Counted from the first letter of the stretch, positions 18,149-25,731 are shown. The stretch is 33,304 bases of DNA from Agrococcus sp. (GCA_031178105.1 JAPSJX010000017.1:1-33304), one strand, 5' to 3'. Program-made: numbers and translations. The notes: generated by a model not told the origin, from the sequence alone.

Positions 18149-18682
18149 ATGCTGGATCCCGCGACGGACCGCGACCTCGAGATCATGGCCGCGCAGCTCG
18201 GCCGGACGATGCGCGGCGTGCTCGGCATCGGCGCGCGCTGCGCATGCGGTGCGCCGACCGTCGTCGTCACGAGCCCGCGGCTGCCCGACGGCACACCCTT
18301 CCCCACCTTCTACTACCTGACGCATCCCGCCGCCGCGGCCGCCGCCTCGCGACTCGAGGCGGACGGCACGATGGCCGCGCTGCAGGAGCGGCTCGACGAC
18401 GCCGCGGTCGCGGACGCGTATGCCGCCGCCCACGCCTCCTACCTCGCCGATCGGGAGCCGCACGGGCACGTCGAGGAGATCGCCGGCATCAGTGCCGGCG
18501 GCATGCCCACGCGCGTGAAGTGCCTGCACGCCGTCATCGCGCATGCGCTCGCGGCCGGGCCCGGGGTCAACCCCATCGGCGATGCGGCGCTCGCGCTCGC
18601 GGACTGGTCGCCGGACGTCTGCGCGTGCCAGGCGGAGGACCGCGGATCGGCCGGCCCTGAAGTGCACGCCGAGCCGCGATAG
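18149..18682 (+). CDS. DUF501 protein with conserved CxC pairs
   Basis: 177 residues from ATG 18149, chosen because GGAGG (18136-18140) lies eight bases before it; a GTG at 18128 is also in frame. It is the DUF501 family, widespread in actinobacteria next to the DivIC homologue. Landmarks are RCACGAP (Cys31, Cys33), FPTFYYLTHP (51-60), RVKCLHAVIAHALA (Cys125, His127) and CAC (Cys158, Cys160). These cysteines and histidines could bind a metal or an Fe-S cluster. The family has no established function. The phosphatase Ppx/GppA that normally follows it is absent here; a NADH dehydrogenase follows instead. Confidence 0.88.
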   Translation: MLDPATDRDLEIMAAQLGRTMRGVLGIGARCACGAPTVVVTSPRLPDGTPFPTFYYLTHPAAAAAASRLEADGTMAALQERLDDAAVADAYAAAHASYLADREPHGHVEEIAGISAGGMPTRVKCLHAVIAHALAAGPGVNPIGDAALALADWSPDVCACQAEDRGSAGPEVHAEPR

Positions 18683-18685
18683 ACT
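18680..18685 (+). promoter_or_regulatory. candidate -10 element of ndh
   Basis: TAGACT overlaps the end of the DUF501 gene and predicts a start near 18692, about 33 bases before the TTG start codon. The same hexamer occurs ahead of the DUF4307 gene. Confidence 0.4.
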
Positions 18686-18725
18686 GGACGCACATCCACA
18701 TCTGATATCGGGGAAGAAGCGCGCT

Positions 18726-20060
18726 TTGACCAAGATCCTCATCGTCGGCGGCGGCTACGCCGGCCTGTACACCGCTCGCGGTCTCGAGCGTCAGCTCGGC
18801 GCTGCGGAGGCCGAGATCACCATCGTCGACCCGCTGCCCTACATGACGTACCTGCCGTTCCTGCCGGAGGTGGCCGCCGGCTCGATCGAGCCCCGCCACG
18901 CCGTCGTGTCGCTGCGCCGCCACCTCGCGCGCACCCGCGTCGTCCAGGCGAGCGTCACGTACGTCGACCACGCGAACAAGGTCGCGACCATCCAGCCCGA
19001 GGTGGGCGAGGCGTCGACGCTCGAGTACGACGTGATCGTGATGACGGCCGGATCCGTCTCGCGCACGTTCCCGATCGCGGGCGTCGCCGACGAGGCCATC
19101 GGCATGAAGACGATCGAGGAGGCCGCCGCCGTGCGCGACCGCCTGATCGGCAACTTCGCCCGCGCCGCGGCGCTGCCGCTCGGCCCCGAGCGAGACCGCC
19201 TGCTCACGACCGTCGTCGTCGGCGGCGGCTTCGCCGGCATCGAGACGATCGCCGAGCTGCGCGACTTCGCGACGCACCTGCTCTCGCGCTTCCCGGAGAT
19301 CACCTTCGACGAGGTGCGCTTCCACCTGGTCGAGGCGATGGGCCGCATCATGCCCGAGGTCAGCGCGGCGACCGCCGACTGGGTCGTCGAGGACCTCCGC
19401 AAGCGCGGCGTCGACGTGCACCTCGAGACGCAGCTCCAGAGCGCTCAGGGCGGCGTCTGCGAGCTCTCGACCGGTGAGCGCTTCGCTTCGGACCTCATCA
19501 TCTGGACGGCGGGCGTCATGGCGAACCCGGTCGTGCGCCAGACCGACCTGCCGCTCGACGACCGCGGCCGCATCACCGCGCTCGCCACCCTGCAGGTCGC
19601 GAAGGACGGGGTGGTCGTGCCCGACGCCTGGACCGCCGGCGACGTCTCGGCCGTGCCGGACAAGTCGAAGACCCCCGGCCCCGGCGGCTTCTGCGTGCCC
19701 AACGCGCAGCACGCCGTCCGTCAGGCGAAGCTGCTCGCGAAGAACATCGTCGCGGTGCTCCGCGACGAGGCGCCGCGCGAGTACATCCACGACAACCTCG
19801 GCGCGGTCGCGGGCCTCGGCATCGGCAACGGTGTCTTCCAGAGCGGCAAGATCGCGATCAAGGGCCCGCTCGCCTGGCTCGCGCACCGCGGCTACCACGT
19901 GATGGCCATGCCCATGTGGGAGCGCAAGCTGCGCGTCTTCGGCGGCTGGTGGAACAACTTCTGGCTCGGTCGCGACATCGTGGAGCTGTCGGCGCGCGAG
20001 CAGCCGCGCCTCGCGTTCGAGACGTTCGCCTCGCGCCCGAGGCCGAAGGTCGAGGCGTAG
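18726..20060 (+). CDS. ndh: type II NADH dehydrogenase
   Basis: 444 residues from a TTG start, with GGGGAAG (18710-18716) ahead of it. It passes electrons from NADH to the membrane quinone pool without pumping protons. Two dinucleotide motifs are clear: FAD-binding VGGGYAGLY (residues 7-15) and NADH-binding VVVGGGFAGIE (163-173). DAWTAGDVSAVPD is the second FAD contact. The C-terminal third, with GPLAWLAHRGYHVMAMP and VFGGWWNNFWLGRD, is the membrane-anchoring region of the family. The start is fixed because the motif must begin within the first residues. A hairpin terminator follows. Confidence 0.93.
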   Translation: MTKILIVGGGYAGLYTARGLERQLGAAEAEITIVDPLPYMTYLPFLPEVAAGSIEPRHAVVSLRRHLARTRVVQASVTYVDHANKVATIQPEVGEASTLEYDVIVMTAGSVSRTFPIAGVADEAIGMKTIEEAAAVRDRLIGNFARAAALPLGPERDRLLTTVVVGGGFAGIETIAELRDFATHLLSRFPEITFDEVRFHLVEAMGRIMPEVSAATADWVVEDLRKRGVDVHLETQLQSAQGGVCELSTGERFASDLIIWTAGVMANPVVRQTDLPLDDRGRITALATLQVAKDGVVVPDAWTAGDVSAVPDKSKTPGPGGFCVPNAQHAVRQAKLLAKNIVAVLRDEAPREYIHDNLGAVAGLGIGNGVFQSGKIAIKGPLAWLAHRGYHVMAMPMWERKLRVFGGWWNNFWLGRDIVELSAREQPRLAFETFASRPRPKVEA

Positions 20061-20082
20061 CCCGCCCGCAGGCCCATCGACG

Positions 20083-20111
20083 GCGCCGCGCCTCCTCCGG
20101 GGGCGCGGCGC
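20083..20111 (+). terminator. terminator hairpin after ndh
   Basis: GCGCCGCGCC (20083-20092) pairs perfectly with GGCGCGGCGC (20102-20111) over a nine-base loop, 23 bases after the ndh stop. The tail TGTCGTCGTCT is only partly T-rich. Confidence 0.55.
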
Positions 20112-20265
20112 TGTCGTCGTCTGGAGTCGAGCGCGGACCGCAAGCCCGTGATCGCCTGTCCCGAGGCTGCGGATCGACCCGCGGGAGGGTGCCGGCGAGC
20201 CGTGCGAGCGCACCGACGCGCTGCACGTCGTCGCCGGTGACCGGGTGGTCGACAGCATCCCCACG

Positions 20266-20271
20266 TATCGT
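20266..20271 (+). promoter_or_regulatory. candidate -10 element of the lactone oxidase gene
   Basis: TATCGT lies inside CCACG-TAT-CGTGG (20261-20273), a short inverted repeat that could also be a regulator site. It is 40 bases before the GTG start. The remaining part of the 251-base gap (20112-20260) shows nothing I recognise. Confidence 0.3.
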
Positions 20272-20311
20272 GGCGCGGGCAGTGAGCTGGTGTGAGCTGG
20301 AGGAGCGACGC

Positions 20312-21604
20312 GTGACGTGGAGGAACTGGGCGAGGACCCAGTCGGCCGATCCCCGCGAGGTGCTCGCCCCGGGCACCGTCGAGGACGTGCGTCGCGCCGT
20401 CGAGGGCGTCCGCGCCCGTGGCGGCACCCTCCGCCCGGTCGGCAGCGGCCACTCCTTCTCCGGGGCCGCGCGGCCCGACGACGCCCAGCTGACGACCGAC
20501 GGCCTCGCGGGACTGCTCGGCGTCGACGAGGAGCTGGGGCGCGCGACGCTCCTGGCCGGCACGCGCATCCGCGAGGTGCCCGACCTGCTCGCGCCGAGCG
20601 GTCTCGCGATGGACTGCCTCGGCGACATCGACGCGCAGACGCTCGCGGGCGCGATCTCGACCGGCACGCACGGCACCGGGCTGCGCCATCCGTCGATCAG
20701 CGCGACCGTGGTCGCCGCGACGATCGTGACGGGCCGCGGTGAGCTGCTGCGCGTGAGCGAGTCCGAGCGGCCGGACCTGCTGCCCGCGGTGCGGCTGGGG
20801 CTCGGCGCGCTCGGGGTGCTGGTCGACGTCACGCTGCAGTGCGTGCCGGCGTTCGCGCTGCAGGCCGTGGAGACGACGCAGCCGCTCGACGCCGTGCTCG
20901 ACGACTGGATGGGCGTGCTGGAGCGCACCGACCACTTCGAGCTCTACTGGTTCCCGGCCACCCGGCTCGCGGCGACGAAGTCGAACACGCGCGTCGACGG
21001 ACCGCTGCGCCCCCGCTCGCCGGTGGCGAAGCTGCTCGACGAGCGCGTGCTCACGGTGGGCGGTCACCGCGCGCTGCTGACGGTGGCGGCGCTCGTGCCT
21101 GCGCTCGCGCGGGCCGTGAACGAGCTCTCCGCTCGCGCCATGCCCCGCGGCAGCTTCACCGAGCGCAGCCACGACGTGTTCACGGCACCGCGAGCCGTGC
21201 GGTTCCGGGAGCTCGAGTACGGGCTCCCGGTCGAGGCGGTGCCCGAGGCGCTGCGCGAGATCGATCGCGCACTGCGCCGGGCGGATGTCGTGCTCACGTT
21301 CCCGTTCGAGGCTCGGGCGAGCGCCGCCGACGACGCGCACCTCTCCACCGCGCACGGCCGCGACACCGGCTACATCGCGGCGCATCGGTGGTGGCGCGAG
21401 GATCCGCGGCCGCTCGTCGAGCTCGTGGAGCCGATCCTGCTCGCGCACGACGGCCGTCCGCACTGGGGCAAGCTGCACTCGCTGCGCGCGGCGGAGCTCG
21501 CGGCGCGGTTCCCCGCCTTCGCCGACTTCGCCGCGGCGCGCGACGAGCTGGACCCGGATCGCACCTTCTCGAGCAGCTGGACCCGGCGCGTGCTCGGCGA
21601 CTGA
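20312..21604 (+). CDS. FAD-linked aldonolactone oxidase (D-arabinono-1,4-lactone oxidase family)
   Basis: 430 residues. The N terminus is a PCMH-type FAD domain: PVGSGHSFSG with His47, the residue that carries covalent FAD in this family, and AGAISTGTHGTG near residues 110-121. The C terminus has the ALO-family signature PHWGKLH (His384, Lys387, His389). Members oxidise sugar lactones or alditols with O2 (gulonolactone, arabinonolactone, xylitol and others). Nearby genes do not fix the substrate. The GTG start is set by GGAGGAG (20299-20305). No signal peptide is visible, so it is probably cytoplasmic. Confidence 0.88.
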   Translation: MTWRNWARTQSADPREVLAPGTVEDVRRAVEGVRARGGTLRPVGSGHSFSGAARPDDAQLTTDGLAGLLGVDEELGRATLLAGTRIREVPDLLAPSGLAMDCLGDIDAQTLAGAISTGTHGTGLRHPSISATVVAATIVTGRGELLRVSESERPDLLPAVRLGLGALGVLVDVTLQCVPAFALQAVETTQPLDAVLDDWMGVLERTDHFELYWFPATRLAATKSNTRVDGPLRPRSPVAKLLDERVLTVGGHRALLTVAALVPALARAVNELSARAMPRGSFTERSHDVFTAPRAVRFRELEYGLPVEAVPEALREIDRALRRADVVLTFPFEARASAADDAHLSTAHGRDTGYIAAHRWWREDPRPLVELVEPILLAHDGRPHWGKLHSLRAAELAARFPAFADFAAARDELDPDRTFSSSWTRRVLGD

Positions 21605-21654
21605 TCGGGCATCGCAGTCGGGCCGCGGGAGCCGGAGCCGCGCAGGGCGGTCGC

Positions 21655-21660
21655 CTACCA
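21655..21660 (+). promoter_or_regulatory. candidate -10 of a near-leaderless lemA-like transcript
   Basis: TACCAT precedes the ATG at 21669 by eight bases. No usable Shine-Dalgarno precedes either this ATG or the one at 21660. Confidence 0.3.
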
Positions 21661-21668
21661 TGGGAGCC

Positions 21669-22217
21669 ATGGACCTGCTCGACGTCATCCTGATCGCCGC
21701 CGGTGCCCTGGTCGTCATCGGCCTCATCGGTGGCATCTGGATCGCCACCGCGATGACGGGCATGCGCCGGCTCTCAGCGACGGTCGACGAGCGCTGGGCG
21801 GCGCTCGCCGCGACGCTCGAGCGCCGTCGCGCCGTCGCCGCGCCACTGCTCGCGACGGCCTCCGACGCGCAGCGGCAGCAGGCCGAGCTGGCCTTCGCGG
21901 CGCTCGACGCGACGAGCGAGCCGCAGGCGAAGGCAGAGGCGGAGGCGGCGGTGCAGCGGGTGCTGCGTCCGCTCGTGCAGGCGGCCGGCTCGCAGCCGCT
22001 CGGCTCCGACGCCGCGGAGGCGCGCACCGCGCTCGCGGCGCTCGACGACGAGGCGCAGGCTCGACGACGGGACTACAACACCGGCGCCCGGGAGCTGAAC
22101 GCGAAGGGCCGCCGCTACCCGAGCTCGATGTGGGCGAGCAGGTTCGGCGTGCCGCGCGAGTTCTTCGAGGTCGACCAGGCCGGTGCGGTCGCCGAGCCGC
22201 CCCGCATCCAGTTCTGA
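21669..22217 (+). CDS. LemA-like membrane protein
   Basis: 182 residues. One N-terminal membrane helix (about residues 6-28) is followed by a long Ala/Glu-rich helical part. The end matches the LemA family well: RRRDYNTGARELNAKGRRYP then WASRFGVPREFFEVD, closing with PRIQF. LemA proteins are helical, single-span membrane proteins whose role in bacteria is not settled. ATG 21669 is preferred because it begins directly at the helix and fits a short or missing leader; ATG 21660 would add three residues. It is not evidently in an operon with the oxidase 64 bases upstream. A repeat-rich region follows. Confidence 0.75.
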   Translation: MDLLDVILIAAGALVVIGLIGGIWIATAMTGMRRLSATVDERWAALAATLERRRAVAAPLLATASDAQRQQAELAFAALDATSEPQAKAEAEAAVQRVLRPLVQAAGSQPLGSDAAEARTALAALDDEAQARRRDYNTGARELNAKGRRYPSSMWASRFGVPREFFEVDQAGAVAEPPRIQF

Positions 22218-22259
22218 TCGCACCCATCAGCTGATCTGGTCGGCGCGCAGCCACCTGCC

Positions 22260-22331
22260 GGTCGAGCCGGACGGCGCGCGACCACCCGCTGGTCGAGCCC
22301 CAGCGGTTGCTGGTCGAGCCGGACGGCGCGC
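22260..22331 (+). repeat. left half of a mirrored intergenic repeat
   Basis: Three copies of GGTCGAGCC occur (22260, 22291, 22312). The first and third extend to the same 20 bases, GGTCGAGCCGGACGGCGCGC, 52 bases apart. Their reverse complement (GGCTCGAC) recurs on the right side of the region. Confidence 0.75.
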
Positions 22332-22344
22332 TCTGCGCGCCGCC

Positions 22345-22401
22345 CGAGTCGAGACCATCGCGACGGGCGCTCCTGCGTGAGCGGGGGATGGTCTCGACTC
22401 G
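22345..22401. repeat. 15-bp perfect inverted repeat (possible stem-loop terminator)
   Basis: CGAGTCGAGACCATC (22345-22359) pairs perfectly with GATGGTCTCGACTCG (22387-22401) across a 27-base loop. It lies between the convergent lemA-like and ycaQ-like genes and may end both transcripts. Confidence 0.75.
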
Positions 22402-22420
22402 CGCGGCCGCCGGGGCGGCC

Positions 22421-22497
22421 GTGCGGCTCGACCAGCAGCCGATGGGGCCGTGCGGCTCGAACACCAGCCGATGGGGCCGTGCGGCTCGACCAGCCGG
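22421..22497. repeat. 29-bp tandem repeat, about 2.6 copies
   Basis: Units at 22421-22449, 22450-22478 and a partial at 22479-22497. Each starts GTGCGGCTCGA and the full units end AGCCGATGGGGCC; the two full units differ at two positions. The repeated GGCTCGA is the mirror of GGTCGAGCC on the left. No spacers, so this is not CRISPR. Confidence 0.75.
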
Positions 22498-22501
22498 GCG
22501 A

Positions 22502-23740
22502 TCAGCGCGCGAGCGCGGGGGAGCGGAGCGCCTCCTCGACCGCTGCCGCCCAGGTGCCGGGCCCCGTCACCTCCACCCGCTCGAGCCCCTGCCAGTCCGC
22601 CGCCTCGCGGAGCGCCGGCACCAGCCGCTCCGCCAGCTCGGCGGCGCGCTGCTCGAGGCCGGGCTCGATGGTCGCGTGCTGCACGCGCAGCACCCCGGCC
22701 TTGCGGTCGCTCTTGAGATCGACGCGGCCCACGAGCTCGTCGTCGACGAGCACCGGCAGCACGTAGTAGCCGTGCGCGCGCTGCGCCGCAGGCGTGTAGA
22801 TGCTGATGCGATACGTGAACCCGAAGAGCCGCTCGGCGCGCGGCCGATGCCAGACGATCGGATCGAACGGCGAGAGCAGCGCCGTGGCGCGCACCCTGCG
22901 CGGCCGCCGGGCGGCGGCCCAGAGCCAGGCCGGCCGCCCCCACCCCTCGACGTCCACCGGCTCGAGGCGGCCGTCGGCGACCAGGTCGGCGACCGCTGCC
23001 CGCGCGTCCTGCACCGGCAGCCGGTGGTAGTCGGCGAGGTCGTCGAGCGTCGCGACGCCCTGCGCCTGCGCCGCCCGCGCGACGAGCGTGCGCTGCGCAT
23101 CGGCGCGGTCCACCTCTGCGCGCGCCGCGTCCGGCAGCACCTGCTCCGCGACGGCGTACTGCCGCTCGAACCTCGAGCGACCGACGGTCACGAGCTCGCC
23201 GCGCCGGAACAGCACCGCGGTCGCCCAGTACGCATCCGACTTGTTCCACCATCCGCCCGGCAGTCGCTCGTGCGCGGGATGCTCCATGTCGCTCGGCCGC
23301 ATCGGGCCGCGCTCGGCGAACTCGGCCAGCACGCCCTCGACGAGCGCCGCGTGCTGCGACGCCCAGCGATCGCCCCCGCCCCGCAGCGGCTCTCGACGCC
23401 TCCAGCCCCACAGCGGCCAGTCGTCGACGGCGATGACCGCGGCCTCGTGCGCGACGTACTCGGTGTAGCGGCCCAGTCGCTGGCTCGGGCGGTCGTGGTG
23501 CAGCAGCCGGTCGAGGGTGGAGCGGTCGTACGGCCCGACGCGCGACAGCAGCGGCAGGTAGTGGCTGCGCTCGAACACGTTGACGGAGTCGAGCTGCAGC
23601 AGCCCAAGGCGCTCGATGGCGCGCTCCAGCGTGCGCGCCCCGGTGCGGCCGCGCGCACCGGGCACGGCGCCGTCGAGGCCGCCCGCCGCGATCGCGATCC
23701 GGCGCGCCTGCGCCGCCGTCATCATCGCTCCAGCTGCCAT
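22502..23740 (-). CDS. ycaQ: YcaQ-type DNA glycosylase (winged-helix, crosslink repair)
   Basis: 412 residues. The family includes E. coli YcaQ/AlkX, which unhooks DNA interstrand crosslinks, and Streptomyces AlkZ. Landmarks: LGLLQLDSVNVFERSHYLPLLSR, with the catalytic Q-x-D triplet at Gln49-Leu50-Asp51; RLGRYTEYVAHEAAVI; and LLSPFDPIVWHRPRAERLFGFTYRISIYTP near residue 300, the most conserved block. The winged-helix fold covers most of the chain. The start at 23740 is supported by TAGGCT six bases upstream on the minus strand and no Shine-Dalgarno, suggesting a leaderless mRNA. It is alone, with repeats downstream. The symbol denotes family, not proven orthology. Confidence 0.85.
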   Translation of the reverse strand: MAAGAMMTAAQARRIAIAAGGLDGAVPGARGRTGARTLERAIERLGLLQLDSVNVFERSHYLPLLSRVGPYDRSTLDRLLHHDRPSQRLGRYTEYVAHEAAVIAVDDWPLWGWRRREPLRGGGDRWASQHAALVEGVLAEFAERGPMRPSDMEHPAHERLPGGWWNKSDAYWATAVLFRRGELVTVGRSRFERQYAVAEQVLPDAARAEVDRADAQRTLVARAAQAQGVATLDDLADYHRLPVQDARAAVADLVADGRLEPVDVEGWGRPAWLWAAARRPRRVRATALLSPFDPIVWHRPRAERLFGFTYRISIYTPAAQRAHGYYVLPVLVDDELVGRVDLKSDRKAGVLRVQHATIEPGLEQRAAELAERLVPALREAADWQGLERVEVTGPGTWAAAVEEALRSPALAR

Positions 23741-23746
23741 GCCCGG

Positions 23747-23752
23747 AGCCTA
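23747..23752 (-). promoter_or_regulatory. candidate -10 of a leaderless ycaQ transcript
   Basis: On the minus strand TAGGCT is followed by CCGGGC and then the ATG at 23740. Same hexamer and spacing as ahead of pdtaS. Confidence 0.45.
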
Positions 23753-23796
23753 GCCGCGGCCCGCGACGCATGCGCACCGCACCCGGCGCCGCCCCG

Positions 23797-23802
23797 TACG
23801 AT
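23797..23802 (+). promoter_or_regulatory. candidate -10 of the ilvA leader-ORF transcript
   Basis: TACGAT lies six bases before an ATG at 23809, which would put the mRNA start on the ATG. The next strong feature downstream is ilvA. Confidence 0.4.
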
Positions 23803-23808
23803 CAGCAG

Positions 23809-23904
23809 ATGCTGTTCGGTCGAACCACGGATCCGGACCGGCCCTCGAGCCGTCCCGACGTCGCGCCACCTCTCGGTGAGGCTTTGCCAGAGGTCGTCCG
23901 ATGA
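23809..23904 (+). CDS. 31-residue leader ORF overlapping ilvA start
   Basis: A small open frame begins MLFGRTTDPDRPSS and ends EALPEVVR. Its stop TGA shares ATGA with the ilvA start codon, so ribosomes finishing it could restart on ilvA. The likely -10 TACGAT sits at the right distance for a leaderless start on this ATG. It has no run of Ile codons, so a classical attenuation peptide is not apparent; two Thr and two Val are present. It may be a translation-coupling leader, a small protein or a chance frame. Only position supports it; no homologue is known to me. Confidence 0.35.
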   Translation: MLFGRTTDPDRPSSRPDVAPPLGEALPEVVR

Positions 23905-25166
23905 TCGAGCGCGCACTGCCGGAGCAGGCGGAGCCGGAGCGGACGCTGCCGGGCCCGTCGCTCGCCGACTTCGAGGCCGCTCGCGCGCGCCTGCGCGGCA
24001 TCGTGCAGGAGACGCCGATGGAGCGCTCGCGCTACCTGAGCGGCATGCTCGGCGCCGAGGTGCTGCTGAAGTGCGAGAACCTGCAGCGCACCGGCGCCTA
24101 CAAGATCCGCGGGGCGTACAACATGCTCGCCCTGCTCGACGATGAGCAGCGCGCGCGCGGCGTGGTCGCGGCGTCGGCCGGCAACCACGCGCAGGGCGTC
24201 GCGTTCTCGGCGACCGAGCTCGGCATCCCCTCGACGATCTTCATGCCGGTGGGCGTCGCGCTGCCGAAGCTGCAGGCCACCCGCGACTACGGCGCTGATG
24301 TCGAGCTGCGCGGCATGGACTTCCAGACGGCGCTCGCCGCCGCGATCGAGCACGTCGCGCGCACCGGCGCGACGTTCGTGCCGCCCTACGACCACGCCGA
24401 CATCATCGCCGGACAGGGCACGGTCGGCCTCGAGATCCTCGAGCAGGTGCCGGATGTCGCCACCATCGTCGTGCCCCTCGGCGGCGGCGGGCTCGCGGCG
24501 GGCGTCGCCTCGGCCGTGCGCCAGCGCACCGCCGCGGGCGGTCGCAGGGTGCGCATCGTCGGCGTCCAGGCGGAGCGGGCCGCGTCGTTCGTCGACTCGC
24601 TCGCCGCGGGGGAGCCGACCACCATCGTCACGCGGCCGACGATCGCCGACGGCATCGCGGTCGCGCGGCCCGGCACGCTCCCCTTCGAGATCGTGCGAGA
24701 GGCGGTCGACGAGATCGTCACCGTCTCCGACGACGACATCGCTCGGGCGATGATCGTGCTGCTCGAGCGGGCGAAGCTGGTCGTCGAGCCCTCGGGAGCC
24801 GTGACCACCGCCGCGATCATGACCGGCCTCGTCGCATCCGACGGGCCGACCGTCGCGGTGCTCTCGGGCGGCAACATCGACCCGCTGTTCATGGAGCGCG
24901 TGATCGCGCGCGGCCTCGCCGCGTCGGAGCGCTACCTCAAGGTGCGGGTGGCGCTGCCGGACCGCCCGGGCCAGCTCGCGATCATCGCGCAGATCGTCTC
25001 GGACGAGCAGGCGAACGTCGTCGAGGTGCTGCACACGCAGCACGACGCGTGGACGTCGATCACCGACGTCTCGATCGACATCTCCGTCACGACGCGAGGG
25101 CCGGAGCACGCGCAGCGCGTGCTCGAGGCGCTGCGGCGGGCCGGCTACGAGCCACAGGTGCTCTAG
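23901..25166 (+). CDS. ilvA: threonine ammonia-lyase (threonine dehydratase) with ACT domain
   Basis: 421 residues. It deaminates threonine to 2-oxobutanoate with PLP, the first step to isoleucine. The PLP lysine is Lys68 in TGAYKIRGAYN, and the phosphate-binding SAGNHAQG starts at residue 92. Another conserved loop, VPLGGGGLAAGVA, follows near residue 192. A single C-terminal ACT domain (about 347-420, KVRVALPDRPGQLAIIAQI) suggests amino-acid control; this is the shorter form with one ACT domain, common in actinobacteria. The ATG at 23901 has a modest AGAGG upstream and overlaps the stop of a small leader ORF. A very strong hairpin follows. Confidence 0.93.
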   Translation: MIERALPEQAEPERTLPGPSLADFEAARARLRGIVQETPMERSRYLSGMLGAEVLLKCENLQRTGAYKIRGAYNMLALLDDEQRARGVVAASAGNHAQGVAFSATELGIPSTIFMPVGVALPKLQATRDYGADVELRGMDFQTALAAAIEHVARTGATFVPPYDHADIIAGQGTVGLEILEQVPDVATIVVPLGGGGLAAGVASAVRQRTAAGGRRVRIVGVQAERAASFVDSLAAGEPTTIVTRPTIADGIAVARPGTLPFEIVREAVDEIVTVSDDDIARAMIVLLERAKLVVEPSGAVTTAAIMTGLVASDGPTVAVLSGGNIDPLFMERVIARGLAASERYLKVRVALPDRPGQLAIIAQIVSDEQANVVEVLHTQHDAWTSITDVSIDISVTTRGPEHAQRVLEALRRAGYEPQVL

Positions 25167-25174
25167 CCCCGCGC

Positions 25175-25214
25175 ACGACGGAGGGCCCCGCGATCCCGCG
25201 GGGCCCTCCGTCGT
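25175..25214. terminator. strong bidirectional terminator hairpin between ilvA and greA
   Basis: ACGACGGAGGGCCCCGCG (25175-25192) and its perfect reverse complement (25197-25214) form an 18-base stem with loop ATCC. It begins eight bases after the ilvA stop and ends just before the convergent greA stop. There is no U-tract on either side. Confidence 0.8.
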
Positions 25215-25220
25215 CGCGGT

Positions 25221-25709
25221 TCAGCCGCGGTAGGTCTGGACGTCCGTGATCTCGACGTCGATCGTGACGCCGGTCGGGGTCTTGTAGGTCGTGGTGGCGC
25301 CGATCTTCAGGCCCATGATCGCGGCTCCGAGCGGGCTCGCCTCGCTGTAGACGTCGAGGTCGTCGCCGGCCTCCTGGATCTCGCGGTTGCCCACCAGGAA
25401 CGTCGTCTCGTCGCCGGCGATGGTCGCCGTGACGACGGTGCCGGGCTCGACCACGCCCGATGCCTGCGGGGCGCCGCCGACCTTCGCGGTGCGCAGCAGC
25501 TGCACGAGCTGGCTGATCCTGGCCTCGATCTGGGCCTGGTCGTCCTTGGCGGCGTGGTAGCCGCCGTTCTCCTTGAGGTCGCCCTCGTCCCGGGCCTCTT
25601 CGATGCGCTTCGCGATCTCGGCGCGCACCGGCCCCTGCAGGTGCTCCAGCTCGCCCTGCAGGCGGTCGTGCGCCTCCTGGGTCAGCCAGGTCTCCGTGGT
25701 GCCGTTCAT
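25221..25709 (-). CDS. greA: transcription elongation factor GreA
   Basis: 162 residues, normal length. It rescues backtracked RNA polymerase by stimulating transcript cleavage. The N-terminal coiled coil (about 12-78) carries the acidic tip with ARDEGDLKENGGYHAAKD, whose acidic residues position Mg2+ in the polymerase channel. The C-terminal FKBP-like domain has SPLGAAIMGLKIG. The ATG is set by GGGAG (complement of 25715-25719). DUF4307 lies upstream on the same strand but a hairpin separates them. The greA, DUF4307, mca, small membrane protein neighbourhood matches the Mycobacterium Rv1080c-Rv1083 region. Confidence 0.96.
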   Translation of the reverse strand: MNGTTETWLTQEAHDRLQGELEHLQGPVRAEIAKRIEEARDEGDLKENGGYHAAKDDQAQIEARISQLVQLLRTAKVGGAPQASGVVEPGTVVTATIAGDETTFLVGNREIQEAGDDLDVYSEASPLGAAIMGLKIGATTTYKTPTGVTIDVEITDVQTYRG

Positions 25710-25731
25710 GTCGTCTCCCGATATGCAAGAA

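Noticed and set aside
20112-20260. possible small gene or RNA in the gap before the lactone oxidase
   Set aside because: Open frames here are continuations of shadow frames and no tRNA-like or riboswitch-like fold could be seen.
22421-22497. possible CRISPR array
   Set aside because: The 29-bp units are directly adjacent with no spacers, and there are no cas genes.
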